Source of the DNA: JAWKIW01 sp041394145
GTDB lineage: Bacteria; Actinomycetota; Acidimicrobiia; Acidimicrobiales; Acidimicrobilacustridaceae
Length of the DNA stretch: 64,000 nt
Direction: 5' to 3'
Assembly (NCBI GenBank): GCA_041394145.1
Contig: JAWKIW010000006.1
Coordinates: forward strand, 62,001 to 126,000
In this document: piece after piece, positions 1-7,375 of the stretch
Layout of the letters: every line of letters starts with the position of its first letter
Position numbering within the stretch: position 1 is the first letter of the stretch
Notes under the pieces: model-generated
Database searches by the model: none
What the model was told of the DNA's origin: nothing
Seen by the model: the letters and a program-made list of their open reading frames with translations, nothing else
Made by a program: the position numbers and the translations under genes

Positions 1-245
1 CGACGAGGTCGGCGCCTTCACCTCACCGTTCTCCGACGGCGCGCCGGATGCGTTCGCCACCCGGCAGGCGGTGTGGGGGCGTCGGGCCAGGCGTTCCCGC
101 CGGCGCCGTCGTCGTTCGCCGCCGTGTCGGTGCCGTGCCAGTCGACGGGGTCGACGACCTCGACGACGACCGTGACGTCGGGACCGACCGACGTGGTGGT
201 GGCGCCGGGGACATCCGGCGGCGGGGCGGTCCTGCCCGCCTTCAC
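1..245 (-). CDS. Partial gene at left edge, unknown function
   Basis: A leftward reading frame runs off the window edge. From the GTG at 245 the codons to about position 82 have nearly all third positions G or C, the coding signature of this genome. The same signature continues in another frame from about 75 to 1, giving a stretch containing VANASGAPSENGEVKAP. The two parts join if the G run at 76-80 (C on the coding strand) is one base too short. The protein is Thr/Pro/Asp-rich and looks extracellular or linker-like. The NASG stretch faintly recalls LytR C-terminal domains, but this is weak. Start and identity are uncertain. Confidence 0.3.
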
Positions 246-258
246 CGGGTGACCGCCA

Positions 259-278
259 GTTTCGTCACCTGACGGAAC
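259..278. promoter_or_regulatory. Possible operator half of a divergent repeat pair
   Basis: The sequence read leftward contains CGTCAGGTGACGAAAC, matching 15 of 16 bases to the copy at 454-469 read rightward. It lies just upstream of the left-edge gene start. The core CGTCAnnTGACG is palindromic, as expected for a dimeric repressor site. Apart from these two sites nothing recognisable is seen between 246 and 459. Confidence 0.3.
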
Positions 279-451
279 CGGCGGCGCCACCTCGCGTCGC
301 GTCCCGGGGAGGGGCGCGGACGGATCACCGCTCGCGGCACGAGCCGTCGCCGGCACCCGCCCGCGTGCGGCGAGCGCGGTCCCGTCGACCTCGGGGCGAC
401 CGGCTCGGGTGACGACCCGCATCACTCTTCACGGTGCCGAACGTGCGAAGA

Positions 452-469
452 TACGTCACGTGACGAAAC
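452..469. promoter_or_regulatory. Possible operator, second copy of divergent repeat
   Basis: CGTCACGTGACGAAAC at 454-469 includes the perfect 12-base palindrome CGTCACGTGACG (454-465). It overlaps the first possible GTG start (460) of the zinc-finger gene and ends 8 bases before the next in-frame GTG (478). With the inverted copy at 259-278 it frames the divergent intergenic region. Confidence 0.3.
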
Positions 470-817
470 AAGCGACGGTGCGGCGGTGCCGGTGGTGCGG
501 GCGCCGGTTCGCCCCGACGCCAGGGCCGGGGCGGCCGAGGCAGTACTGCCGCCAGGGCTGCCGGCAGCAGGCCTTCCTGGCCCGCAAGCTGGCCGGCGCA
601 CGGCCTCGACGATGACGACCTGATCGTGTCGCGGGCGACCCTCGAGGAGCTGCAGAGCCGCCTGTACTGCCTGCAGGCGGCCATCGAGGACGTCGACCGC
701 GACCTGGCTGCGTCGCACGGACCCGACGACGTGGCCGAGGCGCTGTCGTGGCTGCTGGAGAACGCCCGCCCCGTGGCCGAGCTGTGGGTCGAGCCCCGAA
801 CGGACGGACCCAGCTAA
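460..817 (+). CDS. Small zinc-finger-like protein, frameshifted
   Basis: The first part (frame of 460) has RRCRWCGRRF followed by YCRQGCRQQ, giving a CxxC...CxxxC zinc-binding pattern. The second part (630-817, another frame) has a helical, acidic region with LYCLQAAIEDVDRDLA. Together they match a conserved actinobacterial small-protein layout: a basic Cys finger followed by a helix with an IEDVDRDL-like motif. They read as one protein if one G is removed from the GGCCGGC at about 592-598; the second frame is then open through the junction (HGLDDDDLIVSR). As it stands the first frame stops at 613-615. Start could be GTG 460 or GTG 478. The stop (815-817) lies two bases from the stop of the convergent Tat-secreted gene. 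Function is unknown; nucleic-acid binding is a guess from the finger. Confidence 0.6.
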
Positions 818-818
818 A

Positions 819-2054
819 TCAGGGTGGACCAAGCACGAGCCAGGCAGGGTTCCAGCCCCACACTGCGCCACTGGAACCCGTGCCTCGGACCCGGACAGAC
901 ACCGTGAACACCCCGCACTGCGAACCAAACATGCTGGTGATGTCGGCACCTCCCGCCGTCGTCGTCACATTCGGGCACGTCCCGCTGCGCGTGTTGTTCA
1001 ATACGAGGGTGTTGGATGCTGTCGGTTCGTTGCAGTTGGTGCCAGCGGGGCTACGCACATTCCAGGTCACCGACGATCCCGTGGGGGGCGTCACGGTGAT
1101 GACGGCTACATCGTCGAAGTAGGGCAACAAGGTGCCGGCGGCGTTTCCGTGTATCTGCACCGTCTGCGTCGACGACTCGCGTCGGAGGTAGACGAAATTT
1201 GTGTAGCGGTCGGCACAGCCGTTCGCCCCATTGTCGTTCTGGCAGGTTGTGACCAGTTGGATCGGCGACGTGCTATCCGGACAGGACACCGAGGGGCACG
1301 TCCAGAACATGTCCCGCACGCCGATGATCTGCGTCGTCCCGGTGCCCGTCTGCGTGCTCGTGTACGTGAGATCGAGCCGGTCGAGGGGCCCCGGAACGCT
1401 CACCAACAAGTTGCCCGTGGAGTCGGACACGCCGCCCGTCGACGTCCCCGAGTAGACAGCCGTGGTGTTGGTCGTCGGAGTGTTGGGGGCGAGCTGGGTG
1501 GCCGGTGGCTGCTGGGGGGTGAACGTCCCCGTGACCGGCGTGCCGCCGAGCGTCGGGGCGAGCGTCACCTGGTCGACGAAGTTGTTCCCGCCCCCCACCG
1601 CCCGGTCGATGTCGACGAGGACGAACTGCAGGTTGGCGATGGGGGTGTCGAACTGCATGCGCAGCGTGATGGCATTGTTCTGCGCGGCCGTGTTCTTGCC
1701 GAACTGGAAGAACTGCCCCGTTGGGAAGCCGCCTTGCGCGGCGCTGACGACGCCCGTCTGGGTGCTGCCGGTGAAAGACAGCGGAGGCGAGGCCACACCG
1801 GGCAGGAACGAGAACGTCAGCTTCACGTTGCCGATGGTCGCCACGTCCCATGGGTAGGAGGCCAGACTCGTGCCCGGCTGGTTGAGGGCGAAGCTCGACC
1901 AGCTGATCGTGCCCTGGCTCGTGCACTTGGACGTGGTGGCCGCGAACGCCGGGGTCGAGAGCACGACGGGTGCCACCCATCCCGCCGCGCCCGCCGCCGC
2001 TCCAGCCGCGAGGAACCGCCGTCGATCGAATCGACGCGCGTCGTCATCGCTCAT
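819..2054 (-). CDS. Tat-secreted protein of unknown function
   Basis: A 411-residue protein beginning with a twin-arginine signal: RRRFLAAGAAAGAAGW near residues 11-26, then a hydrophobic stretch ending in TPAFA with likely cleavage after it. The mature part is rich in Thr, Ser, Asn and Gly, with several Cys pairs in its C-terminal half (WTCPSVSCPD, TTCQNDNGANGC), consistent with a folded, disulfide-bonded beta-rich extracellular protein. No enzyme motif was recognised. The ATG at 2054 is chosen because GGAGGG lies about 10 bases upstream and the Tat motif follows at once; a longer GTG-started reading is less likely. The tatB/tatC genes at 18-19.5 kb supply the export route. Confidence 0.75.
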   Translation of the reverse strand: MSDDDARRFDRRRFLAAGAAAGAAGWVAPVVLSTPAFAATTSKCTSQGTISWSSFALNQPGTSLASYPWDVATIGNVKLTFSFLPGVASPPLSFTGSTQTGVVSAAQGGFPTGQFFQFGKNTAAQNNAITLRMQFDTPIANLQFVLVDIDRAVGGGNNFVDQVTLAPTLGGTPVTGTFTPQQPPATQLAPNTPTTNTTAVYSGTSTGGVSDSTGNLLVSVPGPLDRLDLTYTSTQTGTGTTQIIGVRDMFWTCPSVSCPDSTSPIQLVTTCQNDNGANGCADRYTNFVYLRRESSTQTVQIHGNAAGTLLPYFDDVAVITVTPPTGSSVTWNVRSPAGTNCNEPTASNTLVLNNTRSGTCPNVTTTAGGADITSMFGSQCGVFTVSVRVRGTGSSGAVWGWNPAWLVLGPP

Positions 2055-2101
2055 CGTGTTGTCGCCCTCCGACCCCACCATCGCCGTTGCCTGCCCGCCG
2101 G

Positions 2102-2129
2102 AGCCTACAGCACTTGGCACCCAACGCAA
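2102..2129 (-). promoter_or_regulatory. Sigma-70-type promoter for the Tat-secreted protein
   Basis: Read leftward, TTGCGT (2124-2129) and TAGGCT (2102-2107) are separated by 16 bases. A start point near 2095 would give a leader of about 40 bases containing the GGAGGG ribosome-binding site before ATG 2054. Confidence 0.45.
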
Positions 2130-2195
2130 CTTTACATAACGGAGATTATGGGCGGATTGGGCCCGGCGATCCGGGCGCCGTCCCGGCCCCCCGAC

Positions 2196-2893
2196 TCAGG
2201 TGAGGGCCTCCGGGACCGCCGACAGCTCGCCGGCGAGGTGGCCGGTGTCGTTGTAGCGGCGCACGATCCAGCGAGCCCCGTGCACGACCAGGTGGTTGAT
2301 CGAGGCGTTGTCGGCCCCCACGAAGGCGAAGGGCCGGGCCCCGGTCGCCCGGGCGAGGATGGTGCCGATGACGCCACCGTGCACGACGACCACCACGCGC
2401 TGGTCGGGGTGGGCGGCGGCGATGCGCTCGACCGCCGGCACGATCCGGGCCTCGAGCTGCTCGTGGCTCTCGGCGCCGGGGATGACGTCCCAGCGCTGCT
2501 CCTCCCATGCGGCCGATGAGCGGGTCGCCCTCGGCCCGTCCGCTGCCGCAGCAGGCCGCCCTCCCACGCACCGAGGTACACCTCCCGCAGGTCGCGCTCC
2601 ACGACGGGGGTGAGCCCCCGCCGGCGGGCGAGCGGTGCCGCCGTCTCGTGGGTCCGGCGCAGGCTGGTGACGTAGATGGCGTCGAGCGCCTCGTCGGCGA
2701 GGCGCTCGGCCAGGCGCTCGGCCTGCCAGCGCCCCTCGGGCGACAGCGGAGGGTCGCCGTGGCCGTCGGTCAGCTCGAACGGCTCGCCGGGCACGGCGGG
2801 CGCCGACTCGCCGTGGCGCACGAGCAGCAGCTCGCAGGCACCCGGCGGCGGCGTGAAGCGGTGCTGGCGGTAGGACGGTCGGTCGTCGGCCAC
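2196..2893 (-). CDS. Histidine phosphatase (phosphoglycerate mutase-like), frameshifted
   Basis: The N-terminal part contains LLVRHGES, the RHG phosphohistidine motif of the histidine phosphatase superfamily, then LSPEGRWQAERLAERL and the VTSLRRTHETA substrate-pocket motif. The C-terminal part, in another frame, contains EEQRWDVIPGAESHEQ and VVVVVHGGVIGT, the second catalytic His motif. A short third-frame piece (EGDPLIGRM) joins them, so two single-base gaps near 2515 and 2540 restore one protein of about 230 residues. Start is GTG 2893, preceded by GGGAGGAG. Substrate cannot be assigned; such proteins dephosphorylate sugars, nucleotides or intermediates of cofactor pathways. The next gene is divergent. 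Confidence 0.7.
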
Positions 2894-3004
2894 CTGGCTC
2901 CTCCCGGGGCGGGGCGTCGGGCGGCAGGCTACCGGCGAACGACGCCCCCGCCGCGATGGCCGGTCGCGTCGGGAACCTGACAGGCTTGGGTGTCGACCAC
3001 CATC

Positions 3005-3736
3005 ATGGATCCCGCCATGGCCCCCGACCCCGCTGCCACCGTCGCTGCCCCGCCCCCGCCGTCCGCCCCCGTCGGTCGCCCGCCGTCGCGCCCTCGTCCC
3101 GTCGGCCTGATGATCGCCGTGCTGGTGGTCGGCGGCGCGCTGATCGCCTCGCTCGCCATCATCCGCTCCTCGGCATCGACCTCCGGGCCGGCGAGCGAGT
3201 GGAAGGGCACCGCCATCACCCCGGACCGGCCCCGGCCCGACTTCGTGCTCACCGACCTCGAGGGCAAGCCCTACGACTTCCGGGCCCGCACCGCCGGGAC
3301 GCTCACCCTGCTGTTCTTCGGCTACACGAACTGCCCCGACATCTGCCCGATCCAGATGGCCACCCTCACCGGGGCCCTGCGCACCGATCCGGGTCTGCCG
3401 GCCACGGTGGTGTTCGTGACCACCGATCCGGTGCGCGACACCCCCGATCGGCTCCGCACCTGGCTCCAGGGCTTCGACCACCCGGTGACGGCGCTGACCG
3501 GCACGCCGGAGCAGCTGGTGGCGGCGCAGGAGGCGGCCGGCCTGCAGCCGGCGATCGCCGGCCCGCCCCGCCCCGACGGCAGCTACGACGTGGGCCACGC
3601 CGCCCAGGTCCTCGCCGTCACGCCGGACGACCGCATCCACGTCGTCTACCCGTTCGGCGTCCGCCGGGAGGACTGGCTCGACGACCTGCACCGCATGCTC
3701 GAGGTGCCCGAGTGGCAGGCGAGGTCGGGATCGTGA
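3005..3736 (+). CDS. Sco1/SenC-family copper chaperone
   Basis: A 243-residue membrane-anchored thioredoxin-fold protein. A proline-rich N-terminus is followed by one transmembrane helix (about residues 33-54) and a Sco domain. The copper ligands are visible: Cys110 and Cys114 in TNCPDICP and His198 in GHAAQV. Sco proteins deliver copper to the CuA site of cytochrome c oxidase on the outer face of the membrane. The next gene starts inside this gene's stop codon (GTGA overlap) and is the CtaG-like assembly factor, supporting the role. ATG 3005 is used; GTG 2990 is an in-frame alternative with no better ribosome-binding site. Confidence 0.88.
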   Translation: MDPAMAPDPAATVAAPPPPSAPVGRPPSRPRPVGLMIAVLVVGGALIASLAIIRSSASTSGPASEWKGTAITPDRPRPDFVLTDLEGKPYDFRARTAGTLTLLFFGYTNCPDICPIQMATLTGALRTDPGLPATVVFVTTDPVRDTPDRLRTWLQGFDHPVTALTGTPEQLVAAQEAAGLQPAIAGPPRPDGSYDVGHAAQVLAVTPDDRIHVVYPFGVRREDWLDDLHRMLEVPEWQARSGS

Positions 3737-4569
3737 CCTGGTGGTGCAGCGCCACCGGCCAGCCCTGGTCCTGGTCGCCGATCGCCTACCCGGGGATCTG
3801 GCTGGCGATGGGCGTGCTCGTCGCCATCTACGTGCGGTCGTGGCGGCGCCTCGCCGCCGCCGGCGCGCTCGATCCCGCCGACGGCAAGCGCCGATGGGCG
3901 TTCGGCTTCGGGGTCGGCGCCCTGTGGCTGGCCACCGACTGGCCGATCGGGACCCTCGGCTCGGGCTACCTCGCCAGCGTCCACATGGTGCAGTTCCAGA
4001 TGTACACGCTGCTGGCGGCGCCCCTGCTGCTGCTGGGCATGCCCCCGGCGATGTTCGGCCGGCTCCTCGCCGCCCTCCGGATCGACGGCCTCGCCCACCG
4101 GCTCGCCCGACCGGTCGTCGCCGGCGTCACCTTCAACCTGCTGCTGCTGTTCACCCACTCCCCCTTCGTCGTCGACCGGGCCCGCACCAACCAGGTCGGC
4201 TCCTTCGTCCTCGACGTGCTGTGGCTGGTGGCCGGCATGATCCTCTGGCTGCCCGTGCTCGGGCCCCGCAACGGCTTCCGCCACCCCTCCCCCGCCGTGC
4301 AGTGCCTGTACCTGTTCCTCGCCATGGGCGTCGTGCCGATGATCCCCGGTGCGATCCTGACCTTCTCCGAGCTGCCCCTGTACTCGGTGTACGAGCTGGC
4401 CCCGCGCGTCGGCTCGATCGACGTCACCGCCGATCAGCAGGTGGCGGGGCTGATCATGAAGGTCGGCAACCTGCCCTTCCTCTGGACCGCCATCGCCGCC
4501 ATCTTCTTCACCTGGGCCCGGCGCGACCGCGAGGCCGCCGTCACCGGGACCGTCCCGGTCACCCACTGA
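3733..4569 (+). CDS. ctaG: CtaG-like cytochrome c oxidase assembly protein
   Basis: A 278-residue polytopic membrane protein with about seven hydrophobic segments. The run HMVQFQMYTLLAAPLLLLG, with TDWPIGTLG before it and FTHSPF after it, is typical of the Caa3_CtaG family, whose conserved His/Met residues are thought to pass copper to heme-copper oxidases. The GTG start at 3733 overlaps the stop of the upstream Sco1 gene, so the two are translationally coupled. Together they argue for an aa3- or caa3-type terminal oxidase elsewhere in the genome. Confidence 0.85.
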   Translation: MTWWCSATGQPWSWSPIAYPGIWLAMGVLVAIYVRSWRRLAAAGALDPADGKRRWAFGFGVGALWLATDWPIGTLGSGYLASVHMVQFQMYTLLAAPLLLLGMPPAMFGRLLAALRIDGLAHRLARPVVAGVTFNLLLLFTHSPFVVDRARTNQVGSFVLDVLWLVAGMILWLPVLGPRNGFRHPSPAVQCLYLFLAMGVVPMIPGAILTFSELPLYSVYELAPRVGSIDVTADQQVAGLIMKVGNLPFLWTAIAAIFFTWARRDREAAVTGTVPVTH

Positions 4570-4579
4570 CGGCACGCCG

Positions 4580-6229
4580 ATGGCTGGCGCTGCGTCGACG
4601 GCCGTCGCCGGCACCCCGACGGCGTCGTTCCTCCGCCGCCACGCCGCCCTCCTCGGCGGGGCCGTCGTCGCCGCCCCGCTCGTGGTCGCGGCCGTGCGGA
4701 TGCTCACCATCGACGGCTACGCGCCCTACGCCGACCTGCCGCTGATCGAGCTGGCCGTGCGCGACGTGGGCCTGCACCCCGTCCTGGTCGGCGCCTACTC
4801 CCGGTTCGGCTGGTTCCACCCCGGCCCGCTCATGTTCTACGTGCTGGCGGTGCCCTACCGGCTCCTCGGGAGCCAGGCGGTCTCGTTGCCGGCGGCGGCC
4901 GCACTGGTCAACGCCGCCGGCGTCGTCGTGGTGGCCTGGCTCGCCCGCCGCCGGGCAGGCCTCGGCGGCCTGGTGCTCGTGCTCGCCGGGACGGCCATCG
5001 TGCTGCGCACGATCGGTGCCGAGCTGTGGGTGGACGCCTGGAACCCCTCGGTGGCCGTCATCCCGTTCCTCGTCTTCGTGCTGGCCTGCTGGGGCGTGTC
5101 GGCCGGTGACGATCTGTGCCTCGTCGTGGCGGTCGTCGCCGGCTCGGCCAGCCTCCAGAGCCACGCCGGCTACCTGCCGCTGGTGGGTCTGGTCGGCGCC
5201 CTCGCCGTCGCGTCCCGGGTGGCGTCGGGCGTCGGGCGCCGCCGGCGCGGCGAGCACGGCTCCGAGCCGCCGCCGGCACCACCCGGCGGCGGGCGGACCA
5301 TGCGCCTGCGCACCGCCGTGGCGGTGGCGATCGGCCTCGGCGTGGTGCTGTGGCTGCCGCCGCTGATCGAGCAGGCCACCCACGACCCCGGCAACCTCCG
5401 ACAGATCGTCGGGTTCAGCCGAGACGTCCGACCGCAGACCACCCTGGCCGACGGCGGCCGGTTCGTCGCCTTCGAGCTGGGGGTGCCGCCGGCGTGGGTG
5501 GCGGGCGAGCTCGAGCCGGGGTGGCTGGGACTCGTCGACGTGTCGGCGCCGCCCGTGCCGGTGGGGGCCCTGCTCCTGGTGGCGGCGGGCGGGGTCGCCG
5601 CGTGGCGACGGGAGGTCGATGCCCTCCGACTCGTGGTGCTGGCTGCCGGCGCCGCCCTGGCCGCCGTGGTGGCGGTGAGCCGGTTCGCCGACGGCATCTA
5701 CCCCTACCTCACGCAGTGGAGCCCGGTGGTCGGACTGGTGGTGTGGCTGGCGATCGGGTGGACGGCGTGGCGGGTCGCCCGGCCCCTCCTCCCCGATCCG
5801 GCGCGCCTGGCCGCCGGCGCGGTCGCCGCCGCGGTCGTGGTCGTCGTGACAATGGTCAACGTCGTCGCCGGCGCGACCGCGGCGCCCCACGACCTGGACC
5901 GGTCGGCACCCATCTTGGCCCTGAGCGACGCCGTGGAGCCCCGCCTCGACCGCGCACAGCCCGTCGTGGTCGACCTCGCGGTCCCGAGCGGCGGCGTCGA
6001 GGCGCTGTGGACCGCCCGCGGCATGGTCGACGAGCTCGACCGCCGCGGCTTCGACGTGCGGGTGCCGGTCGGCGACGCCGACCTCGGACGACGGGCCGAC
6101 CCCTCCGGGGCGACCCAGCTCGTCGCCGTGCGACGCCTGGCCGACGACGTGCCCCCGGACTGGCGGGGCTCTCCGCCGCTGTCCCGCTCGGGCGACCTGG
6201 CCGTGTGGGTCGCGCCCTACGGCCGCTGA
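4580..6229 (+). CDS. Large polytopic membrane protein, possible GT-C glycosyltransferase
   Basis: A 549-residue protein with roughly ten hydrophobic helices in its first 430 residues and a soluble C-terminal domain of about 110 residues rich in charged residues. The first extracytoplasmic loop carries YADLPLIELAVRDVG and SRFGWFHPGPLMFYVLA, and another loop has DAWNPSVAVIPFL. Acidic residues after the first helix and this HPGP pattern resemble polyprenyl-phosphate-dependent GT-C enzymes, but no diagnostic motif fixes the substrate. It begins 10 bases after ctaG and may be co-transcribed. Assignment to the GT-C fold is inference. Confidence 0.6.
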   Translation: MAGAASTAVAGTPTASFLRRHAALLGGAVVAAPLVVAAVRMLTIDGYAPYADLPLIELAVRDVGLHPVLVGAYSRFGWFHPGPLMFYVLAVPYRLLGSQAVSLPAAAALVNAAGVVVVAWLARRRAGLGGLVLVLAGTAIVLRTIGAELWVDAWNPSVAVIPFLVFVLACWGVSAGDDLCLVVAVVAGSASLQSHAGYLPLVGLVGALAVASRVASGVGRRRRGEHGSEPPPAPPGGGRTMRLRTAVAVAIGLGVVLWLPPLIEQATHDPGNLRQIVGFSRDVRPQTTLADGGRFVAFELGVPPAWVAGELEPGWLGLVDVSAPPVPVGALLLVAAGGVAAWRREVDALRLVVLAAGAALAAVVAVSRFADGIYPYLTQWSPVVGLVVWLAIGWTAWRVARPLLPDPARLAAGAVAAAVVVVVTMVNVVAGATAAPHDLDRSAPILALSDAVEPRLDRAQPVVVDLAVPSGGVEALWTARGMVDELDRRGFDVRVPVGDADLGRRADPSGATQLVAVRRLADDVPPDWRGSPPLSRSGDLAVWVAPYGR

Positions 6230-6330
6230 CGAGCGGTGGCCGGTCCCCGACCCGACGCGCACGTGGCGTCTCGCGCCCGGCCCGCGAGATCGGACCCCAC
6301 GTGGGTTCCGAGCCGGCGAGCCCGTACGCC

Positions 6331-6336
6331 TACATT
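6331..6336 (+). promoter_or_regulatory. -10 element TACATT, leaderless type
   Basis: TACATT lies 7 bases before ATG 6344, so the transcript would begin at or next to the start codon. This supports 6344 as the true start of the thioredoxin-like gene even though that frame needs a one-base correction. Confidence 0.4.
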
Positions 6337-6343
6337 CGCCGAC

Positions 6344-6887
6344 ATGGGCCGCTCGTCCGCCGGTTCGCCGCCGCCTCGTCGCCGTGGTCGTGGCCGTGCT
6401 CCTCGGGGCCGTCGGGTGCGCTGCGGGTGCTGGGGGCGAGGCCGGGCCGGCCGATCGAGGCGCGCCAGCGCCGACGAGCGCCGACCCGCTGCCCGACGCC
6501 ACCGTCACCGACGTCGCCACCGGAGCACCAGTCGAGCTGCGGAGCCTGCGCCCGGCGGATCGGCCGTTGCTCGTGTGGTTCTGGGCGCCGTTCTGAACGA
6601 CCTGCCGGGGCGAGGCCCCCGGCGTCGAGCAGTTCGCTCGACAGCACGCAGACACGGTGGCCGTCGTGGGCCTCGGTGCCCGCTCGGACCTCGACGCGGC
6701 CCGGGGCTTCGTTCGCGACACGGGCGTCAGCTCGCTGCCGATGGTGTGGGATCGGACCGGCGAGACCTGGGTGGATCTCGGCGTCGCCACCCAGCCTGCC
6801 GCGGTGCTCTTCGACCGGGATGGCACCGAGCTCGGCCGCTGGTCGGGCGTCGACGAGGACGAGGTGCTCGCCGAGCTGCGCCGCTGA
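6344..6887 (+). CDS. Thioredoxin-like lipoprotein with in-frame UGA (candidate selenoprotein)
   Basis: From GTG 6384 the frame reads a lipoprotein signal (VVAVLLGAVGC, lipobox Cys12), a Pro/Ala linker, then FWAPF and TGA at 6594-6596. It continues in the same frame for 97 codons: TTCRGEAP, a central region, and TQPAAVLFDRDG with the conserved cis-proline, to the stop at 6885-6887. The TGA replaces the first Cys of a CxxC redox motif, giving UxxC (U71, C74 counted from 6384). A 7-bp GC stem (6604-6610 with 6617-6623) and 6-base loop lie 7 bases after the TGA, where a bacterial SECIS element would sit. Alternatives are a TGC-to-TGA error or a decayed gene. The ATG at 6344 joins the signal peptide if one surplus base in the CGCCGCC run near 6367-6374 is removed. 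The mature protein would reduce or shuffle disulfides at the outer membrane face. Confidence 0.65.
6604..6623 (+). other. Candidate bacterial SECIS-like hairpin
   Basis: GCCGGGG (6604-6610) pairs perfectly with CCCCGGC (6617-6623) around the loop CGAGGC. The loop begins 14 bases after the TGA, and its GG lies 17-18 bases after it. Bacterial SECIS loops usually sit about 16-37 bases after the UGA and carry a conserved G. In DNA this GC-rich, hairpins arise often by chance. Confidence 0.3.
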
Positions 6888-6904
6888 CCGCGGCGGGGCG
6901 CGCA

Positions 6905-7306
6905 TCACCCGGACAGGAAGCTCAGGCGCACCTGCCGCTCGGGGTTGTCGCCGTTGGTGTCGACGAGCACGATCGACTGCCAGGTGCCGAGGGCGAGGCG
7001 CCCGCCGAGGACCGGCACGGTCAGCGACGGCGAGATGAACACGGGCACGAGGTGGTCGGCACCGTGGCCCTGGCTCCCGTGGCGGTGTCGGTAGCGGCCG
7101 TCACGCGGGAACGTGCGATCGAGCAGCTCGTCGAGGTCGACGTCGCTGCCGGCGCCGAGCTCGAAGACCGCCACACCCGCGGTGGCGTGGGGCACGAACA
7201 CGTGCACCAGTCCGTCCCCACGCGGCCGGACGAACGCAGCGACGTCGCCGGTGAGGTCGGTGGCGCGCCGGTCCCCGTTGTGCAATCGGACCACTGCGGT
7301 GTCCAC
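6905..7306 (-). CDS. yjbQ: YjbQ-family (UPF0047) protein
   Basis: A 133-residue protein with the family hallmarks: VHVFVPHATAGVAVFE near residues 34-49, HGADHLVPVFISPSL near 81-95, and LALGTWQSIVLVDTNGDNP near 104-122. The HATA and GTWQ motifs form the conserved pocket of YjbQ/UPF0047 proteins, small beta-barrel-like trimers with reported weak thiamin phosphate synthase activity and no agreed cellular role. GTG 7306 is chosen because a TAGCCT -10 element sits 7 bases upstream. It is divergent from the next gene. Confidence 0.85.
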   Translation of the reverse strand: MDTAVVRLHNGDRRATDLTGDVAAFVRPRGDGLVHVFVPHATAGVAVFELGAGSDVDLDELLDRTFPRDGRYRHRHGSQGHGADHLVPVFISPSLTVPVLGGRLALGTWQSIVLVDTNGDNPERQVRLSFLSG

Positions 7307-7313
7307 GAGCCGG

Positions 7314-7319
7314 AGGCTA
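7314..7319 (-). promoter_or_regulatory. -10 element TAGCCT, leaderless type
   Basis: The leftward TAGCCT ends 7 bases before the GTG start (7306) of yjbQ, so no room remains for a ribosome-binding site. Confidence 0.4.
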
Positions 7320-7361
7320 GCGGCGCCCCCTCGCCATTCGCACGCCGACGAAGGCAGCCGG

Positions 7362-7367
7362 TAGCGT
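7362..7367 (+). promoter_or_regulatory. -10 element TAGCGT, leaderless type
   Basis: TAGCGT lies 8 bases before the GTG start at 7376 of the charged conserved protein. Confidence 0.4.
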
Positions 7368-7375
7368 GGCCCGCC

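Noticed and set aside
441..454. CGAAC...CGAAG as a LexA (SOS) box
   Set aside because: The second half does not form the GTTCG complement needed for a LexA palindrome.
1149..2519. 456-codon open frame on the plus strand
   Set aside because: It is antisense to the Tat-secreted protein and the phosphatase, is Arg-rich with no motifs, and lacks a convincing start signal.
2132..3691. Long open frame on the minus strand extending antisense through the Sco1 gene
   Set aside because: Only the part from 2893 leftward has family motifs; upstream it is the Arg/Pro/Ala-rich translation typical of an antisense shadow in GC-rich DNA.
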